Assembly (NCBI GenBank): GCA_947069175.1
Contig: CAMTDV010000018.1
Span: 39,382,869 to 39,446,868 of the forward strand
Source of the DNA: Scalesia atractyloides
Lineage: Eukaryota > Streptophyta > Magnoliopsida > Asterales > Asteraceae
Length of the DNA: 64,000 bases
Reading direction: 5' to 3'
Shown: positions 48,194 through 59,340 of the stretch, piece after piece
Numbering within the stretch: the first letter of the stretch is position 1
Layout of the letters: each line of letters begins with the position of its first letter
Translations under genes and position numbers: made by a program
The notes under the pieces: generated by a model
The model's database searches: none
What the model saw: the letters and a program-made list of their open reading frames with translations, nothing else
What the model was told of the DNA's origin: nothing

Positions 48194-48690
48194 GAGTTTG
48201 TGTTAAAGGATCATATCAGTTTTTGAGACAAATCACAAGTACCATTGACCTCTTTATGACACTAAGTTTTAAACAAATTTACCTAGATTGTCGATATATT
48301 TGTCCTCTTAAACTTCAACACATTTCTCAATTGTTCCAAGATATGTTAGGTAGAATTAATAAACTTGACTTAACTATGGTTCCCATCTCAGAATATACTC
48401 CCGTATCAAGATTCCCTAGATTTCATCTTACAGGTGAGTATAGTGTAATTGATATCTGTATCTGGGTTATGCAAAGCTTTGAGAGCTCAGGTTAATACCA
48501 CCGTATCGACAAAGAGATGAAGGCTCGACTTTTAAAGAGTTGTTCCTATTATGGAATCTTTTGACTGCAATTGATTAGACTTTTAAGGACTTGTTTAAAC
48601 TTTTAAAACTTTACAAATCCTTAGCATACTGTGATAGTCTACTAATGTACTATCATTTCCTTTTATCCACAAAACTCTTTTTTGTCTTTT
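48194..48690 (-). other. Conserved non-coding block of the gag-only family, copy 2
   Basis: Counterpart of 27492-28285 in the same orientation and at a similar distance from the 3' LTR (about 650 bp here, 760 bp there). No ORF in either copy spans the block. Confidence 0.8.
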
Positions 48691-49019
48691 TCAATGTTTT
48701 AATACTTTTTTCATTTAATATGTTTTTGGATTTTCTGAAAAAATTTTCTCCACCTAAAATTTAAAAATATATTTTGGAATATTTATTTATAGAAAAAACA
48801 TTGACCAACCGATGAGAATCACTTATTCTCCATCCATTACTGCTTCACAAATTTTAATTTTAAACTCTATCCCTCTCTTGATGACAAAAACCTTGACACT
48901 TTTGTGTTTATAACAATTTATATCCATGAGTTTTGTCTGTTCAACAGTGAGGGTTCTGTGAAATTTTTCAAATAAACGTTATTGGAATGTTTTTCGAAAA
49001 ATTTTCTCAAACAATACAC

Positions 49020-50369
49020 TCAAATCGTAACATTGATTTGATGTGTGGTAACCATCTTTCCTATTTCTTCTATAAGCATGATTTGATGTTGAAGCACTGC
49101 GGTCCGACCTACACCACTTATTTTCAAATTTTTGTGAATTTTTATAATGATTGGATGATTGTACCGATGAACTTTTATGTTTCTTTTGAAAATTTTTAAA
49201 ATTTTTAAAACTGTGTTTTTCCTTTTGTTTTCGTTCTCCATTCTGCTTAGAAGGTTTTTGCGTTGAGCATTCACATTTTTCAGTAGATTGTAGAACAGTT
49301 TGTTGAAATTTTCTTTTAGTTTTAAAAATATTTCATTTTTCTCCTTTTTAGCACTTTTATCATCGGTATCATCATTACAATTCTCAATTATGACATCATC
49401 ATAATTTGTGATCTTGTCACTTATTGGGATTTCATTTTTATTCTCATTGATCGGTTTTGGACAAATCTGATCTAGAATCAATGACGAGGTCACAAAACCT
49501 TTCAACTTCTTTTATAAATCAACAGCTTTATTTTTAGCATTCTCAACATCTTTTTCAAGTTTCCTGATTTTTTCAAGATGCGAGTTCATTATAATTTGTT
49601 TTTCAAAATCATTTTTATTTAAAACAGATTTTTCATTTTCTAAAATTTTTATTCTATTTTCAAAAATCTTTTCTTTTTCTTTTAACTTTTTATTTTCTAA
49701 TGTCAAACTCTCCAGATTGTTCAAGAGTTTGGCATTATCTGCCAGATAATCACTCTGATCTTTATCATAGACTAGACAGATTGGTTTAGAACTTGAAGGC
49801 TCATTTGTAGATGTCCTTGAAACCTTTTCTTCACAGTTCTCCAACATTATACTTCTTTCTTTCTTTATCTGAAGATTTAAACTTTGCCTTTCCAGATCAT
49901 TTCCTTGATCACTGATTATACCTGCAAAAGATTGACAAACTTCAGGATTATTAAACTTTGACAGGCATTTTCATTTTTAGATTTAATCTCAGACTCACAT
50001 TCCTTCTTTCGTTTTAAAACTTTCATTTTTTCAATTACAGGAATGTGATCCTTAATTTTTTTTTTTAAATTTATGTATTGACAAACCAGGCTCCTTTAGA
50101 AATTCTTTCGAGTAACCATCCCACTCTGATGGTAATGCATCTGCAAAATTTAAAATCTTTTCATGATCCTGGAATCAAAACACATTATAAAACTCGTATA
50201 ACTTGTTGTCCATGACATAAAATCGATCTATCAGATCATTCACAGATTCATCCTTTTTACATTTAAACTTCTCAAATCTTTTAATCCAAATAGTTAAACG
50301 TTCAGAAGAGCTCAAATAGTTAGGATTCTCTTTCCACTCATTCATTTTTTCAAAATTAATATCTTCCAT
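49020..50369 (-). pseudogene. Decayed gag of the second gag-only element
   Basis: Three minus-strand frames, read upstream to downstream: 50369-50175 with LTIWIKRFEKFKCKKDESVN and DLIDRFYVMDNKLYEFYNVF (capsid end), 49847-49512 a Lys/Glu/Asn coiled-coil region, and 49505-49020 an acidic then basic segment. No CCHC knuckle survives. The overall order mirrors ORFs 1-3 of the element at 26-33 kb. Confidence 0.65.
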
Positions 50370-50564
50370 TTCCGACCAAAAATTTTGTTTTCAGAAATTT
50401 TATGTAAAATTCGACCTTTTAATCGACAATTTTCACGTATCGGTTTGCTAAGAACATTTAAAATTTTTCCGAAAACTGTTTTTTACCCGATTATATCTTT
50501 AAAATCGTTTCATCGATACGAATCTAATTGTATATAATTTCCGAGACTTTTTTAGAACCTTACC

Positions 50565-50728
50565 TTAACTTCGGGCGAACTTGTAATGGACAAATTCGCG
50601 CGAAGCTGTTCACCTTTGGACAAGTTCGGGCGAACTTGTTCACTTTTGGACAAGTTCGAGCGAACTTGTATAATTCTGGACAAGTTCGGGCGAACTTGTT
50701 TAGTTTTGGACAAGTTCGAGCGAACTTG
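50565..50728. repeat. Palindrome array with exact 30-bp period in the 5' leader
   Basis: caagttcg(g/a)gcgaacttg at 50621, 50651, 50681 and 50711, with degenerate copies at about 50566 and 50591. Spacers are similar (ttcacttttgga and variants), so unlike 32266-32801 this is a true tandem array. Confidence 0.9.
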
Positions 50729-50962
50729 TTCAGTAAGTTCGGTCAAAATGAGTTTCCAAAACTTGATTTTTTGTAAATTTTGACATGATTTGATCGTTTT
50801 TAGCTCTGATCTTTTCAAGGGTTTTACTATTATGGATTTTACATATTATACTTGAAAATCAGTCCATTTTGTCCGTGAAATGTCCAATAAAAGTTTAAAA
50901 AGAAAGAAATGAGTAGAAGATGAGATGTTCTATGTTCAATGTCTTCAAATTAGACCAATCCT

Positions 50963-50974
50963 GCTCGGATACCA
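50963..50974 (-). other. Primer-binding site, one base off the Met-tRNA consensus
   Basis: gctcggatacca, reverse complement TGGTATCCGAGC, two bases from the right LTR. Confidence 0.75.
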
Positions 50975-50976
50975 CT

Positions 50977-51371
50977 TGTAGGTCCGTTGTACGGATTGTT
51001 CAGGCACTAATTTGGCAAACCAAAGGTAAACGTGCGGAATCCGTTTGCATAGGCGACATTGGATACAAGTTCTTTACTGTTTAACACCATTTCATTGATT
51101 AGAAGACCTTACAGATCCTGGAAACACTTGGACAGAGCTTCGCCATCCAGTACACAAAATCTCTGAATGTTACAAATGAGAACACAACACACCTATATAT
51201 AGGAGATCAAGTTTGCTTGAAATGTGGCATGGACAAGTTCGGGCGAACTTGTCCTATTCAACACAAGTTCGGGCGAACTTGGCTCTAAACATACATAAAC
51301 TTCGACTTTTCGCTCCTAAATACAGACTCGATATTATACGACGACGTAGGCAACATACATATGCATCAACA
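50977..51371 (-). repeat. 5' LTR (right) of the second gag-only element
   Basis: 395 bp, with two palindromes at 51234-51251 and 51264-51281; the 30-bp unit absent from the left LTR accounts for the length difference. Confidence 0.9.
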
Positions 51372-52317
51372 TATTTGTCACACAGTTAACATTTATAGTT
51401 TTTGTAAACTAATAAGCATGAGTTGATTTATGTTTGTTTCAGGAGACATCATTTAATTTATGCATTGATGTGAAGATGCATGAACATGAACAAGATTCAA
51501 ATGTTGTTAGATGTGGTTTTCAACTCTTCGTCATCTCTTGGAAGTTTGGTCATGGATCTCCTCTTTTTACTCGTACGTCATCTCTTGGAAGTTTGGTCAC
51601 GGATCTCCTCTTTTTAGTCGTTACGACAAAGTTATCTTGTGACAAGTATGAATGTGAAAGTTAGTGTAATACTGTGAATCAAATGAAGTTATTATATTTG
51701 GATAACTATTAAAAATTAGTAATTTTTTATTAATTTTTAGTTTAATTCCTATTTATATGTATATTTATAAATAGAAAAACTAGACTTAATTTGCTGGTTG
51801 TGAATGATTTTTTTTTCTAGTTGTGTATTCGAGACTAAAATGGCATGATACATGAAATTATATTTCAGTCACTAAAATGATGTGGTATTAAAGACTAAAT
51901 CCTTGTCTCAAAAGCATCTAATTAGGCACGACGTTGTGAACCTAATGAAATGTATTAGAGACAGAAAATATATACAAAAGAAACTGATTTCTAGTACCCA
52001 AAGAAAAGCACTATGGACTGAAATATTGTAGCATCTGAGACTAATTTGCAGTCACTGAAGTAATGAATTGGGGACTGAAATGGTGTGGTACCGGGCGACA
52101 AATTTAAGACTGAATTTCAATGTATCAGAGACTGATCATTAGTCTCTGTTGATGCTATACAACGGGGACTGATTTTTAGTTACTAAAACCACTATCTAGA
52201 ACTAGGTATCCACGACTGGCTAGGGACTGGCAAATCAGTCCCCGATAACCATGAGGGACTGATTTATATGTATCAACGACTGGTTTTTCAGTCCCTGATA
52301 CTCATTTTTTTGTAGTG

Positions 52318-53090
52318 AATGCTATGCTTCGTACTACGGCAAGGATAAGCATGCGACCGGTTTGGAGGAAAGACCTTTAATAAACTTATTCCTAAAACCA
52401 AACCTATCAGAATCTTTAACCAGACTTCAGAGTCCATACCGGAGGTCCCTGAGGCTCAAATTTTAAAGTCTATATCTGTGGAGTCCGTACCGGAGGTCCT
52501 TGAGTCCCCAACTTCAAAGATATACCAGTGGATACTTATGGTCTATATTTCTTACATCTGAGTTTTTTTTTAAATTCTAAACTTGTATTATGTTTGCCAA
52601 ACTCCAAACTGTGATCCATTCTATTCTTTAAACCTTGAAGCCTTAGATTCTATTTCTATAACGGATCCCGATTCGGAAAAACTTACATTATTAACTGACC
52701 TTCAATGTTAGTACCGTATGCAGTTAACCAAGAAGAGAAATAACAGGAATAAAGCAAAGGAGGCTCAAGAGAATCCTTCTTTCAATTGTATTTCATTATC
52801 CTTTAAGTCCCTATGTGGACATGTCTCTTCTGTTTAGTCCCTACGTGGACATTTGTTTATTATAGTCCCTATGTGGACATATCTTTCGTCTTAAGTCCCT
52901 GTGTGGACATTGTTTAAAATAGTCCCTTCAATGGACCCTTATTTCATTATAGTCCCCCGTCGACATGTTATAGCTCCTATATGGACCTATATTTCCTTTT
53001 TGTCCCTATGTGGACTTGTGTTACTTTTAAGTCCCTGCGTGGACAAGTTAGTTATTAAAAGTCCTGTTTTAGGCACTTGTGTTTGACTTC
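52318..53090 (+). other. Remaining internal region of the long-LTR element
   Basis: Resumes with the aat duplication after the CACTA. No gag or pol motif. 52380-52560 contains two 'gagtccgtaccggaggtcc' words 60-70 bp apart, and 52803-53045 is a minisatellite. Confidence 0.5.
52803..53045 (+). repeat. Minisatellite built on agtccctatgtggacat
   Basis: About eight units of agtccct(a/g)(t/c)gtggac(a) separated by 10-18 T-rich bases. The unit also resembles half of the CACTA subterminal word gggact, probably by chance. Confidence 0.85.
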
Positions 53091-54590
53091 TGCGTTGACT
53101 TTCGATTATGAACAAAACTAGATTAGTATATTACAGATTTTAGATTCATTATTATCATATTATGATGTAGCATAACCCTCTAAGGTTATATTACATGATC
53201 ATAATAGTAATACGAGTTTTATGCGAGTTTTCGTAAATATGTCATACTTTGACTAATTTGCCCTTTTGTTTAAAAATGAGGTTTTAAACATTAGTGAACT
53301 TGCAAATGATGATACTGATATTATAACATTTTTAACACATTTTGATGTTGCAAATCTGATCATAAACTGAGTTTTCATATAATATCGTAAAATACGCTTT
53401 AAAGTGACCGAAAGGCCCTCTCAACGCATAGAACGGTTTTAAACGTAATTTATCATACTAAACTCATTACCTACTGATATAATATCATGATTAGGATATT
53501 TTGGGATATCTTCTCAGTTTATAAACTGAATTTATGCACAAGTTCTTGTATTACGCTCTTAAATGACGATAACGCCCTTGTGGCACATAAAATGATTTTA
53601 AAGCATGATTTCCATACAAAACCTTTCACCTATTATTGTGTTATACTAAATAACATATCTTGATCATATAAACCTGTTCATAACATCAGTTTTATAAAAT
53701 ATCGCAAATATCATCATTTAACGACTTTAACGCCTTTTTGGCGCGTAGTATGGTTTTAAACCATATTTACCAACCAAGACTTGTTACCTACTGAATTTAT
53801 AACTCATTTGAAATATTTTTACAGTAGGTACATAATAAACTCAGAATCCCATATAAGCTTTCGAAACTATGTGTGCAATGACCAAAATGCCCCTATGGTA
53901 CATAGTTTGGTCTTAAACTATAAACACGCATATGTTTGATATCCTACTGGTATTATATCATGAATAAAGTCTTTACACAGAATATTATGGTCGTAACACC
54001 AGATTATATGCAAGTTCCTTTTATACGTCGCTAAATGACCAGAACGCCCTTATAAGGCATTGTTTGATTTTAAAACCTTAACGGGCATACAAGTTGATAT
54101 CCTACTGATATTATAACTTGTTTAAAGTATATTGGCATATGGAACTTGTTCATGACTCATCCGGTTACCCGGTATCACCTATATGCGTACGGTTAAGCCT
54201 ACGTGACTGTTTTACGTAATTTAACCTAAACGGGTTTAACCTTATCATTTTTATCTCAAATTCCAGAATGTTAATAGTTTACCCATATTATACAAGTATG
54301 TATACTTGTCGGGCTTAAACTACATTCTATTCCGGTCATCGCTTAATCAACATAAGAGGATCTTGCAAGTCCTTAGACGTGCCGAAAGCTGTTGAACATC
54401 TTTTGTATAGATTTTTGATCCGCTTGTGGATTATTATTACAAGCTCATCTGTAATTATTATTGTGGTACTTTCGGACAATTGAGTTGTAATAATATTTTA
54501 TATTCCAGGACTTCCGCTATGCTATTCTGTGTTGTTTGGTTATGATGATATCAACATACGTCACAATATAGTGGAAATCAGGGTGTGACA
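53091..54590 (+). repeat. Truncated second LTR copy of the long-LTR element
   Basis: Aligns to 40943-42212 and then, after a deletion of about 720 bp, to 42938-43159. It ends gggtgtgaca and is followed by a primer site, so it is an LTR end in front of internal sequence. The first 1.3 kb of the LTR are missing. Confidence 0.8.
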
Positions 54591-56474
54591 TGTTGGTATC
54601 AGAGCCAACGTTTGAGTGAATTAAACACTAGCGTTTTGTGTTTAAGCTCAAATGACACAGTAGCATATTCCTTAAACTTTCCGAGTCTAGACTTGACATA
54701 GGAATACTCTCATCCCCATTAAGTATACACTGTTTTCGATTTTATGTATTTCAGAAACAAGTTGCCAAGAAAAGAAGACATTGATGGAGATTATTCTCAT
54801 CCAAAGCCATGGAATCACTACAAAAAAGTGACCATTAGGCACTAAATTATTTGGGACTGATGAATCAGTATCGAATACCTTGTATCCGAGACTGATTTAT
54901 TAGTTACTAATGATATTAGGGACTGGTTTTTATATGGCGTATATTAGGGATTGATAATTAGTCGCTAATGTTTTGACACCTTATTTGAGACTAAATATTA
55001 GTTAAAAATATGTTAGCGCAATATAAGGTTTTGATGGGAAACTTATTGGAACTGAATTTCAGTCCCAAATATATTCCCTTGGTAATGCAAAATGGCGTCA
55101 TTTTATTGGTGACTGATATTCAATCACTAATAAAAAAGGAACATCTTAGATAACGAAAATCAATTTTTAATACTCTCAAAGGGTATATCATTAGGGACTG
55201 ATTTTCAGTTTTGGACGCCTTTTGTATAAGAAATTCAAGGACTATTTTTTAGTAACCAATTATTTGGTGCAAATTCTATCATTTAATGCAAAGTATTAGA
55301 GACTGAAAATAAGTCTTAAAGACCTTGTAAGAGACCTTATCCAGAACTGATATTCTGTCTCTGAAGAGTTTTGCAGATGAAATAATTAGGGACTAATATT
55401 CAGTCCCTAATTACCGACATATGTAAGAGACTGTATTGGAGATTGGTAATTAGTCTCAAACGTAAGGACGTTTTTAGTCTTTCATACTCTCTCATCAATT
55501 CAACTAATGAGTCAGCTATCATTGATTGAAGTATCGTTTTTCATTATTAGTAATTGTTGATCAAATTACAACAAATAGGTTTTTTTTCGAAAATTTACCA
55601 ACGAATTACCAACGGAATTCAAATATACAAAAAGTTACTTTTTGTTGAATGTCTATCGACGGATTCCATAAAACATATTTGTTTTCTAATTTTATACGTA
55701 ACATTTATAATTTAGAGTAAAATGCTCTGTTTATCCCCGTGATTTGTTAAAATAACACCTATAGTCCTTAATTACATGTACGACACGACACAACATAATA
55801 CACTACAACTTGATCTAACTCTTTAAGATTCATTATGAAATAATAAAGCCCATCATGAGCTTTAAAACCACCAATACCTAGTATGGTCAATTTAAGACAT
55901 GCATGATATTTATTTCCCGTTATAAGATAATATGATGCCCTATGAGTCATTATATTTATTAAGATCTAGTATAATCCAAAAAGACATGTGTGATATGTAT
56001 TCAGTATTATAGTTGAACATGACTCGCTACAATCTGATGTGACCCTGTAAGACTTAATGTGATTACCGAAGCACACTCATTTTTACGTTAGAGGTGTTAG
56101 TGAATTATGGTATGTTACACTATTTATTTAAATCACATTGGATGTTAACAACTAAAGTTTCCCAATAGATTAATTCATCAATTTTTAAATAAAATATATA
56201 TTATGTTGAATTTGACCAATCGTAGTCAGTGTTGTAAAAATCGGCAACTAAGCGACGACTAGTCGGTGATTAATCGCTAGTCGGCCTGTAAATGAGTAAT
56301 TTTTTGTTAATCAGTCTATTAATCGCTAGTCGGGTCTAGTTGGACCTAGTCGGTCCTAGTCGGCCAGCCAAAATTCGGTGATTTCGGCTAGATTCGGCAA
56401 AAAACCTATATATTCCGGCCAAAACCTCTAACTTCCGGCTAGTTTCCAACCAAACCATGTGAATTCCAACAATT
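54591..56474 (+). repeat. Duplicated internal start with CACTA left end
   Basis: 54591-54815 matches 43160-43384, including the primer site, and at 54816 the CACTA left end (cactacaaaaaagtg) sits at exactly the same site as at 43385. The match to the CACTA continues to about 56440 (against 44985). The rest of the CACTA is absent. Confidence 0.85.
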
Positions 56475-56803
56475 AATCTTGTATACTTAAAAAAGACTAA
56501 ACTATAGGTACATATATGTAAATAGGCTGGAAGCTGCTAAGTAGCAACATAAGAGGATCCTGCAAGTCCTTAGACGTGCCCAAAGTCTGTTGAACATCTT
56601 TTGTATATATTTTTTATCCGCATGTGGATTATTATTACAAGCTCGTCTGTAATTATTACTTTGGTATTTCGGACAATTGAGTTGTAATAATATTTTATAT
56701 TCCAAGACTTCCGCTGTGCTATTCGGTGTTGTTTAGTTATGATGATATCAACATACGTCACAATATTCCCCACCGGGTTACATGTGGAAATCCGGGTGTG
56801 ACA
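56475..56803 (+). repeat. Terminal LTR fragment closing the long-LTR element
   Basis: Aligns to about 42895-43159 (aagactaaactayaggtac, gcaagtccttagacgtgcc) and ends gggtgtgaca directly before the ttttg target duplication, so this is the original right edge of the insertion. Confidence 0.8.
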
Positions 56804-56808
56804 TTTTG

Positions 56809-57640
56809 AAACAAATGTCGGTCACATCAAAGAGAAAGGCCAAATCTTTTAGAAGAGCAAGGTCGGTTATAACGAGACCGCAAGTACATGCTATGGATGA
56901 TGGGGGAGTTCAACCCACTAATCAGGTATATGATGTATGTACTAATTGTAATGAGTTGGGTCATGCAGCGGATAATTGTTTGGGAGTTCAAGAGCATATT
57001 AAGGAGGTGAATGCAATTCAAGGACGAGGGGGGAGGTGATAGGAACTTCAACATGAATTCGAACACCTACCATCCCGGTTTGAGAAATCATCCAATTTTC
57101 TATTAAGGAAATCCGAAGAATCAAGCCAATCCTAATTTCCAAGGAAACCAAGGTAATTATGTTCCTCGTCACCAATTCAACAATCAAGTTACTTATCGGG
57201 GCGGGAACATTCAAGGCTTCCAAAGGCAATTTCAACTACCGGGTAATGAGCAAGGTGGTTCATCGGGTTAAGTTACTTCGAGTGGGAATGAAGTTATGGA
57301 TATGCTTAAGATGATGCAACAAGACATGCAAAGGAAAAATCAGATGGATGAGGATCACTTGCAAAAAGATGAAATTCGTGACAAAGCCATCCAATCTTTG
57401 ACCACTCAAATGGGTCAACTTGCAACCGAAGTAGCGAATTTGAAGAAAAATAAAGGTCAATGCTGAGTGACACCTAGGTAAATCCTTCACATAATATTCC
57501 TATTAACCATGTTAGTGTTTTGAGAAGTGGTAACCTGTCACCAAGTTTGGTTGATGGAATGGTGGAGGATATTACGGGGTTGGAAAGTGATGAGGAAGAA
57601 TCCTCACCCACGAATGTTTCTAAAAACCCAATTTTGAAAA
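56809..57640 (+). pseudogene. Athila-like gag C-terminus with CCHC knuckle
   Basis: Continues the gag interrupted at 39601. CTNCNELGHAADNC near 56940-56981 is a CX2CX4HX4C knuckle, followed by an Asn/Gln-rich stretch and a helical segment (DKAIQSLTTQMGQLATEVAN) typical for Athila-type gag. Frame breaks occur near 57038 and 57270. Confidence 0.75.
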
Positions 57641-57664
57641 GTAATTGAAAACTGGGTTTGAATG

Positions 57665-58400
57665 ATTGTTAGGAAACTTTTGTAAGTATTGAAGAAAAAT
57701 ATGATCAATCTAATCACGTGCTGAAGATAAAGTCAACAAGATCAGCCAGAAAGAAGATACAAGATAAACAGGATGAAAAAGAGAAAGGAAATTACATCTT
57801 TAACATTTATCAGAATTTGATCACAAGTTAATGAAGACTATCAGAAAAGACCAATGTGATGAGTAGTATGATAAATCTAATGATTATCATCAGAATCTTG
57901 TAAAATCTGATCATCGGAATTTCTGATGATCTGTTCAACAGATTTTCTGATGGGCTGGCTATCAAAATTTCTGATGAGCCAACTTGTCTAAGAGATAAGG
58001 CTCAACCATATTTGTAAAGTAGCAAGTTGACCTTGATAGATTCAATAAATATGCCAAAAAGCTACTTTATGCAGGGCAAGTGCATGAATAAACAAATGTT
58101 TATTCATGATGAAGACTCTTTATATATAGAGAAGTAACCACCGAAGGATAATGAGTTAAGCCAATTATTCAATACACACAACAAAACTCCATTGCCCTTC
58201 ATTATAAAATTATTAAAGTATTCGTTTGTAATAGTCAATAACCTCACAATCTCCTTGTAAACCATTTTGTTTTAAAGAGATATAAACTTGAAAATTCTGT
58301 AAGTTGTGTTTCTTGAAAGTTTGATTTCTATTTCCGCACATTATTTTCACACTTGTTGAAATCACATGCCATATTAACTTAAAAAAGCATTGTTATCTAG
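57665..58400. mobile_element. Probable solo LTR or small insertion between gag and protease
   Basis: Athila-like coding text stops near 57655 and resumes near 58400. The insert begins tgttagg, and its right part (ttctatttccgcac, then ttgaaatcaca) resembles a Copia LTR end. Several ttctgatgatc/cagaatttgatca words lie in the middle. No clear 5-bp duplication was found, so limits are approximate. Confidence 0.45.
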
Positions 58401-58599
58401 GATTAAAAATAATAAGGACAAGGGAGTAGGATCAAGTCAAATCCCATTCCTTCGGCCTTAGTTGACCCGGTCAAAAAGAATGTTATTTCAAAAAGGGGTC
58501 CTCAAAAGGAGGAAATATGGGAGGTATTTAAACAAGTGAAGGTTAACCTTCCATTACTTGAAGCAATTAAACAACTACCCGCTTATGCAAAATTTTTAA

Positions 58600-59340
58600 A
58601 AGAATTGTGTACCTAAAAGAGGTAACAAAAAGTGCCTAAAAGAGTTGATTTAACTGAAAGGGTAAGTGTGGTTTTAAAAGGGGATCTTCCTCATAAGCTC
58701 CAAGATCTGGGAACGCCATTAACTAATATACAAGTTGGTGATTTTCAAATGTTAAGGGCATTATTAGATCCTGGAGCCGGAGTGAGCATTCTCCAGGGGT
58801 TTATATGACCAATATAATTTTGGTCCTAAAACGGGGCGAGACAACACAATGGTTGTTTTAGCCGATTTGTCTCATAAGCTTCCCCGAGGGATTGTGCAGG
58901 ATGTGATTGTTAAAGTGAAGGAATTTTATTATCCCATTGACTTTCTAGTTTTGTATTACTCATCAGTTGACCCGATTCAACAACAAAATGTTATTTTGGG
59001 TCAACCATTTTTTAATACAACTCATGCCATTATTGATTGTCGATATGGTACGGTCGACATGTCATTCGGAAATAGAAAAATGCGCCTAAATGTTTTTACT
59101 AATGTTTCTAACTCCTTAGGTGGTGCTGAGTGTTTCATGGCAGATTTAGTTAATAGGTGTGACCCGCACGAGTATGAGGAAGATGCTTTGGAAACTTGTG
59201 TTTGTGATATTTCTGAACAGGTACATGTTTATGCTTTGAGAGTGGAAGAGCAAAAGCAAGAGCATTGGCAATGCGTGAAGGCATACCGCCATGGACCCAC
59301 AAAGTTGAAATTTACCTGCCGAAATCAATTAAGACAATGA
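58600..59340 (+). pseudogene. Athila-like protease region
   Basis: LLDPGAGVSIL near 58765 corresponds to the retropepsin active site (usual D-[LST]-G-A). Stops follow near 58806. The frame 58849-59340 contains VILGQPFFNTTHAIIDCRYG and KMRLNVF, the conserved end of the domain. Confidence 0.75.

Larger units (their letters stand above)
47181..51371 (-). mobile_element. Second gag-only LTR retroelement, target duplication tattt
   Basis: LTRs 47181-47545 and 50977-51371 start tgtaggtccgttgtacgg and end catcaaca, flanked by tattt at 47176-47180 and 51372-51376. The minus-strand primer site is beside the right LTR and the polypurine tract beside the left. The interior (3.4 kb) has broken gag-like frames only. 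It shares with 26307-33460 the LTR plan, polypurine tract, palindrome and the 3' non-coding block, so they are two subfamilies of one lineage. Confidence 0.9.
43385..52317. mobile_element. CACTA (En/Spm) transposon, non-autonomous, target duplication aat
   Basis: Termini cactacaaaaaaagtg and, reversed, cactacaaaaaaatgag, with 3-bp flanks aat at 43382-43384 and 52318-52320. Both ends carry dense subterminal repeats of the type gggactgat..atcagtccc (43410-44040; 51830-52290), typical for TNPA-like binding. No TNPD transposase is visible. The centre (45000-47170) is non-coding and the gag-only element 47181-51371 is nested within. Confidence 0.9.
39602..56803 (+). mobile_element. Long-LTR retroelement inserted into the Athila-like gag, target duplication ttttg
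   Basis: Starts tgtaacacctcc and ends gggtgtgaca, flanked by ttttg at 39597-39601 and 56804-56808; the host gag continues on the right. The left LTR is 3558 bp, followed by a Met-tRNA primer site. Without nested insertions the unique internal part is only about 1 kb (43160-43384 and 52321-53090) and shows no gag or pol, so it is non-autonomous. The right side is a composite of truncated LTR pieces. LTR size and termini suggest a chromovirus (Tekay-like) relative, an inference only. Confidence 0.85.

Noticed and set aside
50590..50728. Regular 30-bp palindromic array looks like a short CRISPR array
   Set aside because: Plant nuclear DNA, spacers are nearly identical, and it lies in the leader of an LTR element; it is a tandem repeat, not CRISPR.
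50528..50783. Plus-strand ORFs with a repeated QVRANLF or DKFGRTC unit
   Set aside because: Translations of the palindrome array in the non-coding leader; the repeat period is a multiple of three by chance.
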